DNA from: Splendidivirga corallicola
GTDB taxonomy: Bacteria; Bacteroidota; Bacteroidia; Cytophagales; Cyclobacteriaceae
Direction of reading: 5' to 3'
Length of the DNA: 64,000 nucleotides
NCBI GenBank assembly: GCA_030442035.1
Contig: JAUJEA010000001.1
Location: forward strand, 1,209,559 to 1,273,558
Numbering within the stretch: position 1 is the stretch's first letter; every line of letters starts with the position of its first letter. The position numbers were made by a program, and so were the translations under genes. Below the pieces are notes generated by a model. The model saw only the letters and a program-made list of their open reading frames with translations. It was not told the DNA's origin and made no database searches. Positions 1 through 8,150 of this stretch are shown here, in pieces.

Positions 1-2
1 GT

Positions 3-2009
3 TATTCTGTAGGAAAGGACTACTTCAATATTTTTTCCTATGGTTTGGTTCAGGGTGATGCTGATCAGGTATTGGCTGATAAGAATTCAATTGTCATATC
101 GGAAGATCTTGCTATAAAATTATTTAATACGACGGAGGACATTATTGGAAAATCGGTTGAATTCCAACATGAAAAGAGTTTCCTGGTGTCCGGTGTGTTT
201 AAGGGTACACCAGTGAATTCCTCTTTCCGGTTTGATTTCGTACTGTCTTTTGAGCTGTATAAAGATGAAAACCAATGGGTAGAACATTGGGGCAATAATG
301 GACCCCGAACCTATTTGACACTCCGGGAAGGAAGTGACATGGACCATGTTAATGAAAAAATTGCCGATTTTATTAAAGGTAAAAACGAAGAGTCTAATGT
401 AACCCTTTTCTTAAGGCCTTATTCTGAAGGATATCTTTATGGTAAGTATGAAAATGGTGTACAGGCAGGTGGTAGAATTGAATATGTCAGACTCTTTTCA
501 ATTGTGGCTATTTTTATTTTGATCATAGCCTGCATCAATTTCATGAATCTATCCACCGCCAAAGCTTCCAGAAGAGTGAAAGAAGTGGGTATCAAGAAAG
601 CCGTTGGGGCCAAACAAAGTTCCCTGATCTTTCAATACATAGGTGAGTCCATGGTGATGACGTTCTTGTCCTTATTTATTGCTATTGCAATCGTTTGGCT
701 GTTTCTACCCCAATTTAACGAAATTACAGACAAACAAATTTCTTTACAATTCAGTCCAAATCTCATTCTATTTTTCGTTGGAATCGCAGTGCTCACCGGG
801 ATTGTTTCCGGTAGTTATCCTGCCCTTTATCTTTCGGGATTTACACCGGTTACAGTACTCAAAGGGGAAATCAGGACTTCGATTGGTGAGTTGTGGGCAA
901 GAAGGGGTTTGGTCATATTCCAATTTACTTTATCTATTCTTCTAATTGTTTCTGTACTGGTCATATATAAGCAAATAGAGTTTGTTCAAACAAAAAACCT
1001 GGGTTATGATAAAGAAAATATTATTTATTTCGAAACAGAAGGCACGATCGAAAGTAACCTTGAAACTTTTCTCACCGAACTACGGAACATTTCCGGAGTA
1101 GTAAGTGCCTCAAGTATTGGGCATAATCTGATCGGTCAACAAAATAATACCAGTGGTTTGGATTGGGAAGGGAAGAATCCCGATGACAGGATCCTCTTCG
1201 AACATGTTCGGGTGAATCATGAAATGATTGAGACATTAAACATTGAAATCATTGAAGGAAGATCATTTTCACAAGATTTCAGTACAGATACAAGTAAAAT
1301 CATTTTTAATGAAGCGGCTATCAAAGTGATGGGATTAGAGGATCCGGTTGGTAAAACCATCCAACTGTGGGATGAGTACGATATGGAAATTGTAGGTGTG
1401 GCTAAAGATTTTCATTTTCAATCATTGCATGAAAAGGTCAGTCCACTATTTTTTAGACTTGCCCCTGACGGCACCTGGCATGTGATGGCACGTATCGAAG
1501 CAGGTAGAGAAAAAGAAACCATCGGAAAAATAGAGCATTTCTATAAGACCTTTAACCCCGGATTTGCATTTGATTATAAGTTTCTCGATCAGGAATTCCA
1601 GCTTCAGTATGCTTCTGAGCAGCGTGTATCTACGCTTTCTCAATATTTTGCAGGTATTGCCATTTTGATTTCCTGTCTGGGATTGTTTGGATTAGCAGCC
1701 TTTACTGCGGAAAGAAGACAGAAAGAAATTGGAATACGAAAAGTGCTTGGCTCCAGCAATCTCAACATCATTTATTTGCTTTCAAGTGATTTCACCAGGA
1801 TGGTCCTGATTTCTATTTTAATAGCCCTGCCATTAAGTTATTTTGCCATTCAAAAGTGGTTGGAACGGTTCGCATTCAGAATAGAGTTGGAAGTTTGGTT
1901 TTTTGTTGGTGCTGGTTCGATAGCGCTTTTAATTGCCTGGATGACGGTTGGTTCACAAGCCTTAAAAGCCGCTAATACCAATCCTTCTGAATGCCTGAGG
2001 GATGAATAA
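3..2009 (+). CDS. ABC transporter permease, FtsX/MacB type (5' end outside window)
   Basis: Reading frame is open from the window edge, so the gene starts upstream; 668 residues are visible, against roughly 790-800 usual for the two-FtsX-domain permeases of Bacteroidota. In order: the end of a first MacB-like periplasmic domain, a membrane segment (IFILIIACINFMNLSTAKAS) followed by the FtsX signature RRVKEVGIKKAVGA, two more helices, a fourth helix after RRGLVIFQF, a second periplasmic domain, and a second FtsX unit (ERRQKEIGIRKVLGSS) with three helices. The family couples a cytoplasmic ATPase to export or mechanotransmission across the envelope; the substrate cannot be read from sequence. 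No ATPase gene lies downstream, and the gene is closed by a strong hairpin, so any partner is upstream or unlinked. Confidence 0.9.
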   Translation, partial: YSVGKDYFNIFSYGLVQGDADQVLADKNSIVISEDLAIKLFNTTEDIIGKSVEFQHEKSFLVSGVFKGTPVNSSFRFDFVLSFELYKDENQWVEHWGNNGPRTYLTLREGSDMDHVNEKIADFIKGKNEESNVTLFLRPYSEGYLYGKYENGVQAGGRIEYVRLFSIVAIFILIIACINFMNLSTAKASRRVKEVGIKKAVGAKQSSLIFQYIGESMVMTFLSLFIAIAIVWLFLPQFNEITDKQISLQFSPNLILFFVGIAVLTGIVSGSYPALYLSGFTPVTVLKGEIRTSIGELWARRGLVIFQFTLSILLIVSVLVIYKQIEFVQTKNLGYDKENIIYFETEGTIESNLETFLTELRNISGVVSASSIGHNLIGQQNNTSGLDWEGKNPDDRILFEHVRVNHEMIETLNIEIIEGRSFSQDFSTDTSKIIFNEAAIKVMGLEDPVGKTIQLWDEYDMEIVGVAKDFHFQSLHEKVSPLFFRLAPDGTWHVMARIEAGREKETIGKIEHFYKTFNPGFAFDYKFLDQEFQLQYASEQRVSTLSQYFAGIAILISCLGLFGLAAFTAERRQKEIGIRKVLGSSNLNIIYLLSSDFTRMVLISILIALPLSYFAIQKWLERFAFRIELEVWFFVGAGSIALLIAWMTVGSQALKAANTNPSECLRDE

Positions 2010-2056
2010 ATTTTGAAACCTTGATGTGATTTATATTATCTAACAAAAAAGCTTAC

Positions 2057-2095
2057 TATAAAAGCTCCAGGCTCTATGATCCCGGAGCTTTTATA
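2057..2095. terminator. Convergent hairpin terminator
   Basis: Perfect 12-bp inverted repeat (TATAAAAGCTCC / GGAGCTTTTATA) with a 15-nt loop between the permease gene and the convergent lipoprotein gene. A- and U-rich outer stem in both directions fits a bidirectional terminator. Confidence 0.75.
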
Positions 2096-2110
2096 TTGAA
2101 TACTTGACAA

Positions 2111-2764
2111 CTATTCTTCAATCAATACCCATCCACTCACTTGTGTTACAAAAGATGTTGTATGGCTCACATAAAGCTCATTACCATTATATAGCAGGTA
2201 AGCATCAAGATCAAAGTAAGGTTCACAAGAAACGGCAGTTTTATCCTGAAGTTCCAGGGAACCAATTTGAAAGCTTTTTACAAAACCAATATCGTTTCCA
2301 TCAAAAGGCGTGTCACTGGTCATTAATCGACATGCTTGTTGTGTCAATGTGATATCATGCTCAGGCTGTAGATGCAAAGTATCATTAGCGTAAAAAAAGA
2401 AAAGAGCAGATTCGCCCCTGTCGGGAATTAGTGCATAGGTATCTCTTATGGTTATAGAATATTCAACAGGGCCGGTGTTGTTGCCTGATTTTGAGCTTGG
2501 TGAATCCGGAGTGAAATACTCCTTTAAACGAAATTTATTATTATTTTTCACTACCTCCAGCACCAAGGTATCACCGGTAAACTCAAAATCTCCATTTATA
2601 TTCTCGCAGGTGCTTGTATACCTTTTGTAAAAAGACTTTTGTCCTGATTTCAAACCTGAAAGATTAACCCGATCCTCAAGGTCAGCTACTGGAACAACTT
2701 TCTCTTCGGAACAACTCATTAATATCACTGAAAAAAGCAAACCCAAAATTCCTAAGTTTCTCAT
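2111..2764 (-). CDS. Predicted lipoprotein, unknown function
   Basis: Not recognised beyond its export signal. I start it at the ATG giving MRNLGILGLLFSVILMSC, a compact lipoprotein signal with the cysteine at position 18; an in-frame start 30 bases further upstream would put ten extra residues before the signal. The mature part (about 200 residues) is hydrophilic, followed by alternating polar/hydrophobic stretches consistent with a beta-rich fold, and ends in SGWVLIEE. Residues after the lipid cysteine (SEEK) are charged. It stands alone between a converging permease gene and a same-strand helicase gene whose end is about 155 bases upstream. Function is unassigned. Confidence 0.7.
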   Translation of the reverse strand: MRNLGILGLLFSVILMSCSEEKVVPVADLEDRVNLSGLKSGQKSFYKRYTSTCENINGDFEFTGDTLVLEVVKNNNKFRLKEYFTPDSPSSKSGNNTGPVEYSITIRDTYALIPDRGESALFFFYANDTLHLQPEHDITLTQQACRLMTSDTPFDGNDIGFVKSFQIGSLELQDKTAVSCEPYFDLDAYLLYNGNELYVSHTTSFVTQVSGWVLIEE

Positions 2765-2920
2765 GTATTCATCTTTTATAAATAATGCCGGCACTATAAA
2801 GACCTTCTTTTTTGTGCTCCTTTTTAAGACACACCTTTACAACCTATAGTTGAAATGCCTTTTTCCTATAAAAGTCTGAAATCATTTCAATGGAAAATCA
2901 GATTTTTGAAGCCCTTCCAA

Positions 2921-4849
2921 TTAATACATCAATTCGAAGGCACTTTTATAAGCACCAATTTCGTGAATATAATCGAGGAATTTTTCATAGAATGGATGTC
3001 GGCCTATTGTAGCACTATCTCCAATGACAACCAGTTTTTTTCGTGCTCTGGTTATCGCCACATTCATTCTCCTTGTATCAGAAAGAAATCCTATCTCACC
3101 CTTATCGTTAGACCTAACAAGGCTAATGTAAATAATGTCTCTTTCCTGTCCCTGAAAGGAATCAACTGTATTGATATTAACTTTTGCTCTTAAATTTTCA
3201 GTCAGGACATCGCTCTCAAGTAGTGCTTCCTGAAGTAACACAACCTGAGCCTTGTAGGGTGAAATAATACCAATGTTTTCAACCAGGCCCATCTTTTCAG
3301 AAGCTTCAACTCTCCGGATATATTGCTTGAAGTGTTTGATCAGTAAATCTGCTTCTTCCTGATTAAATGAACTTCTGCTCTCCTTATCTATTTGCTCAAA
3401 AAACCCACAGCCTGCTGTATCAACAAATTCCAAAGCTTCATCGCCAGGAAATACAGACCAATCAGCTACATTAGTATTTGCGATAAGTTGGTTTTTATAA
3501 AAGAAACGACTTGAAAAGTTCATGATTTGCCGATGCATTCTGTATTGCTCCCTTAACATAACATCGGCCTTGTTATGTTTTATGGCCTTTTCAAAAAGTG
3601 TAACTTCCAATCCATTCTTTGCAGCTTCCTGTGATTTAATTGTTGGAGGCAGTTGACAATAATCTCCGGCAAATATTATTCTTTGAGATTTTACAATAGG
3701 TATCCAGCAGGCAGGTTCCAAGGCTTGGGCAGCTTCATCAATGAATACAGTTTTGAATTGCATGCCTTTTAACACTTGATTGTTAGCTCCCACCAAAGTA
3801 GTTGCTATAATCTGTGTGTTGGATAGGATATCATTAATAATATAGAATTGCAAATGTTCAGCTTCTTCCTTCAGCTTTCGGGCTTCCGAAATAAGTAATT
3901 TCCGTTGCTCGCGTTCCGAAGCTACAAAACTTCTTTTATATTTTTTACCAAGCTTAAAAAATTCCTCAGCTTTTTTTCTTAGCGATTTCAGGTTTTTATA
4001 ATCCTGGTGATGAGCAATTCTAAAATCCAGTGTTTTGCTCAATATTTCCTCTGTCACTCTTGCCGGATGCCCAATCCTCAAAACATTGATACCTCGCTCA
4101 CCTAATCTTTCCGCAAGAAGATCCACTGCCGCATTGCTGGGAGCACAGACTAGTATCTGGTTCTCTGATTTTAAGGTTTCTATAATGGCATGAACCAGGG
4201 TTGTTGTTTTTCCGGTTCCCGGAGGACCATGGATGATGGCCAGGTCCCGGGCGTTTGCAACTTGTTTGAAAGCATCATGCTGGCTTTCATTCAAACCCAT
4301 GATCGTATCAACAGGATTTTCATTGAATGTAGCAGCTCTGTCTGATAACAGGATATCTTTTAGTTGGTTGACCCTTTCACCTTTGGTTTTAATAAGAAAT
4401 TGCAGGGTTTGCTCCATTTCCCTGTATGAGTTCTCATCAAAAAGCAATTGAACTCCCAATTTACCATCGTGAATCCAGTCAGGTATATCATCAACATTCA
4501 GGGTGATTAACATTTCGTGCTCACGAACCCGATTGATAACGCCATTGACGGCTTCGCTGTCAGATTCACCACCATAAGCATTGGAGAAAAGGCTCACTAA
4601 TTTGCCTGATTGAAAAAGATGTGGATCCTTATGTTCTAAGGGCCTGGAAATCCTTACAAGCAAGCGCTCGCCGGAATCAAACCTTGTTCTCTCAAGATGA
4701 ACCGGGTACCAACAAACACCTTGCTTCCTTCTTTCTATAAGAGAAGTACCGGCCATTTTGAGCTTGTATTGAAGAAGATCTTCCTCCTTTTCTTTTTTGA
4801 GTAGTACCAGTAATGTTTTTAATCCTTCCTGAATATCTTTTTTCGGCAT
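2921..4849 (-). CDS. SF1 DNA/RNA helicase, IGHMBP2/Upf1-like
   Basis: A 642-residue superfamily 1 helicase. Visible motifs: Walker A GPPGTGKTTT near residue 208, Walker B/motif II FIDEAAQALEPA near 370, motif III GDYCQLPPTIKS, motif V/VI VDSFQGQERDIIY near 565 and NVAITRARKKL near the C-terminus. A helical insertion with many Lys/Glu sits between motifs I and II, as in Upf1-like enzymes. The N-terminal 190 residues form the beta-barrel/stalk region seen in SMUBP2-type proteins. Predicted to unwind nucleic acid with ATP in the cytoplasm; the biological substrate in Bacteroidota is unknown to me. Monocistronic. A TACCTTCG element at 4869-4876 could be its -7 box, giving a leader of about a dozen bases. 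Confidence 0.92.
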   Translation of the reverse strand: MPKKDIQEGLKTLLVLLKKEKEEDLLQYKLKMAGTSLIERRKQGVCWYPVHLERTRFDSGERLLVRISRPLEHKDPHLFQSGKLVSLFSNAYGGESDSEAVNGVINRVREHEMLITLNVDDIPDWIHDGKLGVQLLFDENSYREMEQTLQFLIKTKGERVNQLKDILLSDRAATFNENPVDTIMGLNESQHDAFKQVANARDLAIIHGPPGTGKTTTLVHAIIETLKSENQILVCAPSNAAVDLLAERLGERGINVLRIGHPARVTEEILSKTLDFRIAHHQDYKNLKSLRKKAEEFFKLGKKYKRSFVASEREQRKLLISEARKLKEEAEHLQFYIINDILSNTQIIATTLVGANNQVLKGMQFKTVFIDEAAQALEPACWIPIVKSQRIIFAGDYCQLPPTIKSQEAAKNGLEVTLFEKAIKHNKADVMLREQYRMHRQIMNFSSRFFYKNQLIANTNVADWSVFPGDEALEFVDTAGCGFFEQIDKESRSSFNQEEADLLIKHFKQYIRRVEASEKMGLVENIGIISPYKAQVVLLQEALLESDVLTENLRAKVNINTVDSFQGQERDIIYISLVRSNDKGEIGFLSDTRRMNVAITRARKKLVVIGDSATIGRHPFYEKFLDYIHEIGAYKSAFELMY

Positions 4850-5524
4850 ATCAATGATGCATAAGCTGCGAAGGTAAGGCTTTTGATAGAATTAAACCTG
4901 ATCCATACCCTAGGCTAAACTTAAGTTTCCTGAATCAATCTTTATGGATCAATCCGAAAAGCCGGGGATTGCCTGGGAATGAGTGTTAAAGGGTTTGAGC
5001 ATTTAAGTGTTAAATTTTAAAACCTAATGCAGCTAATTAGGTGGTTATTATCAATAGTCAGTTTTCGGCAAGAGGTTACAAAGTTTACCTGCTGATCGTT
5101 ATTTTCTTATACCAGGCACTTACCGGTCTGCAGCATATAATAAAAATAGCTTCTATTCAAATAAGTCCCTTTTTTGATAGAATAAGACATTTTTCAACTT
5201 CAACACAATACCAATGACCTTTCTCCGCAACAATTCCGCTTGATCCATCTTTATTCGGGAGCCATATACTATTAGCTTAATAAAAAAATTCAACCCAATC
5301 AACCATTTCAAGCAAATGATCATTTACTTATCAATTAGAATAAAAGTTAAAGAGTACGATGAGGTCACTTTTTGAAATCTGAATTGTCTATCAATCAATG
5401 AAGAATACTAAAACCGTAAAGGAAATGATCAAAAGGCTTTCAAAACCGATATACCAAGTTTCAGATAAAGATTTGAAAAAAAAAGAAACCCGGATAGGGG
5501 TCTTCTTGGTCTGGGCTGTAAGAT
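4850..5524. other. Intergenic stretch without a supported gene
   Basis: About 675 bases between the helicase start and the tRNA-Arg terminator. Two short plus-strand open frames exist: about 59 codons from a GTG at 5041 with a hydrophobic middle, and 42 codons from an ATG at 5398 ending at 5526 (MKNTKTVKEMIKRLSKPIYQ at its start). Neither has a recognisable domain or a clear upstream promoter, so I do not call them genes. Confidence 0.5.
4869..4876 (-). promoter_or_regulatory. Candidate -7 box of the helicase gene
   Basis: Minus-strand TACCTTCG, one mismatch from the Bacteroidota consensus TAnnTTTG, 20 bases before the helicase start codon. No convincing -33 TTG at the expected distance, so this is tentative. 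Confidence 0.3.
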
Positions 5525-5583
5525 AAAAAACAGTTTAGCATAATCGGCTTGATATTCAAGTCTTAAATACTAAACTGTTTTTT
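5525..5583 (-). terminator. Terminator of tRNA-Arg, long-loop stem
   Basis: Perfect 14-bp inverted repeat (5525-5538 and 5570-5583) whose near arm begins one base past the tRNA 3' end. The loop is 31 nt and contains a small nested stem CTTGA-ATA-TCAAG. On the minus strand the distal arm ends in a run of six U. The tRNA-Ser gene at 48987 has the same arrangement. Confidence 0.7.
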
Positions 5584-5584
5584 G

Positions 5585-5658
5585 TGAACTCGGAGGGAGT
5601 CGAACCCCCAACCTCCTGGGCCGTAACCAGGTGCTCTATCCAGTTAAGCTACGAGTCC
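5585..5658 (-). tRNA. tRNA-Arg (anticodon ACG)
   Basis: Folds as a standard cloverleaf on the minus strand: acceptor GGACTCG/CGAGTTC (one G-U pair), D arm with AGCTTAACTGGATAGAGC, anticodon stem CCTGG/CCAGG around loop TTACGGC giving anticodon ACG, T arm GGGGGTTCGACTCCC. Length 74 with discriminator A; the CCA end is not encoded. The ACG anticodon is normally deaminated to ICG and reads CGU/CGC/CGA codons. Confidence 0.96.
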
Positions 5659-5679
5659 GGGTACCTTAAAAAAGGATTG

Positions 5680-5687
5680 CAAATCTA
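5680..5687 (-). promoter_or_regulatory. -7 box of tRNA-Arg promoter
   Basis: Minus-strand TAGATTTG, a full match to TAnnTTTG, placed 21 bases before the tRNA 5' end and followed by CAATCC. The tRNA-Ser promoter has TACATTTG followed by the same CAATCC. The -33 region here is only A/T-rich. Confidence 0.55.
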
Positions 5688-5717
5688 AAGAATAAATAAC
5701 CTTAAAAAAAGAAAATA

Positions 5718-5749
5718 TTGTCCATGATTTTTAAAATATACTATCTTTG
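5718..5749 (+). promoter_or_regulatory. Promoter of the outer-membrane barrel gene
   Basis: TTG at 5718-5720, a 21-base spacer, then TATCTTTG at 5742-5749: a consensus Bacteroidota housekeeping promoter. Transcription would begin near 5755, downstream of two in-frame upstream start codons, which argues that translation begins at 5790. Confidence 0.65.
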
Positions 5750-5789
5750 CCACCTGACGCGACGATTAATGGTTTCAAAAACGCTAATA

Positions 5790-6539
5790 ATGAGAAATTT
5801 AATTCTAGCCTTATTTTTTCTTTCCTTCACCACAAGCACTTTTGCTTTTGAAAATGACAATGATAAAGACAAAGGAAAAAAGAAAAAGGTAGCCAGTCCG
5901 GATCTTCCAGGAGCATTACTGATTGATATCGGATTTAATTTCCTGAATGATAATCCGGAGGAATTAGACATTGGCTTCTGGGGATCAAAAACTGTTAACT
6001 TTTATTATTACTATGATATCCCTATTGGCAAATCAGGCTTCAGTTTTAATCCTGGATTTGGGCTGGGACTTGATAAATTCAGCTTTGATAATAGTGTGAC
6101 CATTGTTAGCGAAATCAATGCAGACAACCAGCAAAGGGAGATTGTGGTAAAACAATTATCAGAATTACTACCTAATACTGAAATAAAAAAAACCAAGTTA
6201 GCTGCCAATTACTTTGACATACCGCTGGAATTAAGATTCAACCTCAACAAAAACAATCATGAAAGAGGGATAAGGTTCGCTGTAGGTGGCAAGGTTGGTT
6301 TTCTGCTTAAATCCCACACCAAAATAAAATACAAAGAGGATGGCGATGTAAAGATCTCCAAGCAAAAGGAAAATTTCGGTCTTAATAAAATCAGGTATGG
6401 AGCTCATGCCAGAATTGGGATTGGTGGATTTGGTTTTTATGGTTATTACAGCCTTTCTGAACTTTTCCAAAGTAATGAGGGCCCTCTGCAAACTACTACA
6501 GCACCATTAAACTTCGGAATTACATTCGCAGGATTTTAG
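5790..6539 (+). CDS. Outer-membrane beta-barrel protein, PorT-like
   Basis: 249 residues from the ATG at 5790, which begins a normal signal peptide (MRNLILALFFLSFTTSTFAF); a promoter at 5718-5749 excludes the in-frame starts further upstream. After a short acidic/lysine linker (NDNDKDKGKKKK) the protein is a series of amphipathic strands with alternating aromatic residues (VNFYYYYDIPIG, GFSFNPGFGLGLDKFSF, NYFDIPLELRFNL, GIRFAVGGKVGFLL) and ends in a phenylalanine (ITFAGF), typical of small 8-10 strand outer-membrane barrels grouped as outer membrane beta-barrel/PorT-like proteins. No enzymatic motif. Role probably structural or transport-related; not assignable further. Confidence 0.8.
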   Translation: MRNLILALFFLSFTTSTFAFENDNDKDKGKKKKVASPDLPGALLIDIGFNFLNDNPEELDIGFWGSKTVNFYYYYDIPIGKSGFSFNPGFGLGLDKFSFDNSVTIVSEINADNQQREIVVKQLSELLPNTEIKKTKLAANYFDIPLELRFNLNKNNHERGIRFAVGGKVGFLLKSHTKIKYKEDGDVKISKQKENFGLNKIRYGAHARIGIGGFGFYGYYSLSELFQSNEGPLQTTTAPLNFGITFAGF

Positions 6540-6652
6540 TTCTGGCTAAAAAAACAATTAAGGAATACTATTATTTTACTTAGTCTGAAAGGTAGTACGC
6601 TTTGTGAACTCAGGACACCTTCCGGACAAACTGAAGTGAGTCAAAGGTTGGT

Positions 6653-7432
6653 TTATTTCCCTTTGAAGTCCGGTTTTCTTTTTTCCAAAAATGCGTTGAG
6701 TCCTTCTTTGTAATCTTCAGAGCTTCCAGCTATATCCTGGCAATAGGCTTCGTACTCCAACATTTCATTTAAACTGGAGTTCTGTGATTTGTTTAGCATC
6801 TTCTTAATGATACCAATGGACCTGGTTGGTGCTTTAGCATAGTAATCCGTATAGCCTTTAACGGCGTCATCCAACTCATTGGCGGAAACTACTTTGTTTA
6901 CAAGTCCCATTTCAAAAGCCTCTTTTCCACTCACTCTGGTTCCCATAGTGCTCATTTCGAAAGCTTTGGAAGAGCCGATCAATCTGGGCAAAAAGTAGGA
7001 GGAGCCGGAATCCAATACAAGTGCAATGTTGATAAATACTTCGATCAATTTTGCTTCTTCCGAAGCTACGATTATATCACATGCCAGGGCTAATGAGCAA
7101 CCGGCACCAGCAGCTACTCCATTTAACCGGCAGATCACGGGCTTTGGTAATTCTCTTATAGCCCGAATGATAGGGTTATAGCGCTTATGAAGCGAATCTG
7201 AAAATGATCTGTCTTTCTGACTGGCGGATTCTTTCAGATCTTGTCCTGAGCAAAATGCTTTCCCTTCACCTGTGATCACAAGTACACGAACTTCATCATC
7301 CTTCTTAACTGCTTTCAAAACATCCTGAATTTCATATGTGAGTCCATCATTAAAAGCATTGTAAACTCCCGGTCTGTTTAAGGTCAAAGTACCTACACCC
7401 GCTTCTTTGTGGTAGCTTAAGAAATCATACAT
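6653..7432 (-). CDS. Enoyl-CoA hydratase/isomerase family protein (PaaG-like)
   Basis: 259 residues in the crotonase fold. Oxyanion-hole segments are visible as FCSGQDLKES and CRLNGVAAGAGCSLALACD; the later INIALVLDSGSSYFLPRLIG places an acidic residue where PaaG-type 1,2-epoxyphenylacetyl-CoA isomerases and related hydratases have their catalytic Asp, instead of the classic second Glu of hydratases. I start at the ATG at 7432, one base after the TGA of the upstream PAP2 gene (TGA-T-ATG), rather than at an overlapping TTG nine bases earlier. Last gene of the rpoN operon. No other phenylacetate or beta-oxidation gene is nearby, so the physiological substrate is open. Confidence 0.88.
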   Translation of the reverse strand: MYDFLSYHKEAGVGTLTLNRPGVYNAFNDGLTYEIQDVLKAVKKDDEVRVLVITGEGKAFCSGQDLKESASQKDRSFSDSLHKRYNPIIRAIRELPKPVICRLNGVAAGAGCSLALACDIIVASEEAKLIEVFINIALVLDSGSSYFLPRLIGSSKAFEMSTMGTRVSGKEAFEMGLVNKVVSANELDDAVKGYTDYYAKAPTRSIGIIKKMLNKSQNSSLNEMLEYEAYCQDIAGSSEDYKEGLNAFLEKRKPDFKGK

Positions 7433-7433
7433 A

Positions 7434-8150
7434 TCAGACAAATAGATAGATTAAACCAAAATTAATGAAAAGCCCTAATAGGGCTCCGGCCAGTACTTCA
7501 TCCGGTCGATGAACATTCAGATATAACCGGGCGGACATGATTGTTCCAGCCAGGATCACCAATATCATGAGTGGATAAAGCAATTGATTTTCAGGATATT
7601 TCAGATTAACTGCTAGTATTACCCCAATAACACCACTGACTGCTGCACTATGAGCACTTATTTTCCAAAAATAAGTGATGATAGTCAGCAGAAAGATTGT
7701 AATACTCATTCCGGTAAATGCAAAGCCAAAAATATCATTGAACCTCCCACCTTTAAAAAAGAAATAAGCGTAGAAAGCATACATCATGGAAACTACTAAA
7801 AAAGGCTTAATCCTGTCCATTTTGTTTTCCATCAGCAGGTTTTTCAATTCGGGATAGCCATCTTCCTCACTTACTACAATAACTGCTTCGTCATATGAGA
7901 TATTTCTTTCACGTTGCAATCGACGTATTCTGAAGAATTGCAGGACGTAAGTAAGCCTAAACAATAGCACACTGATCAATGGCAAAATATAGGTCATGAT
8001 GAAAATCATGCTAAGCAAACGCAGAAAGGCTTCACTTGATAGTGGTTTCAGGGATTCGGGAACAAAATAGAAAAGGGTAAAAAAAAGAATAGTAGGCATC
8101 ATCAACGGATGCAACACATAGGATATAATTTTAGCCCAGTTATTAGTCAC
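7434..8150 (-). CDS. PAP2-family membrane phosphatase
   Basis: 238 residues, about six or seven membrane helices. Two parts of the PAP2 active-site signature can be read: AHSAAVSG (SGH-like motif region, residues about 160-167) and SARLYLNVHRPDEVLAGALLG near the C-terminus, matching the third motif SRxxxxxHxxxDvxxG. The first K(x6)RP motif is not obvious. The family dephosphorylates lipid phosphates such as phosphatidic acid or undecaprenyl pyrophosphate at the membrane. Start is GTG, sharing its first G with the TAG stop of rpoN (TAGTG), so the two are translationally coupled. Confidence 0.82.
   Translation of the reverse strand: MTNNWAKIISYVLHPLMMPTILFFTLFYFVPESLKPLSSEAFLRLLSMIFIMTYILPLISVLLFRLTYVLQFFRIRRLQRERNISYDEAVIVVSEEDGYPELKNLLMENKMDRIKPFLVVSMMYAFYAYFFFKGGRFNDIFGFAFTGMSITIFLLTIITYFWKISAHSAAVSGVIGVILAVNLKYPENQLLYPLMILVILAGTIMSARLYLNVHRPDEVLAGALLGLFINFGLIYLFV

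Noticed and set aside
5041-5220. 59-codon open frame with a hydrophobic middle (GTG start)
   Set aside because: No promoter, no family resemblance, and a stop directly before the GTG; too little evidence for a gene.
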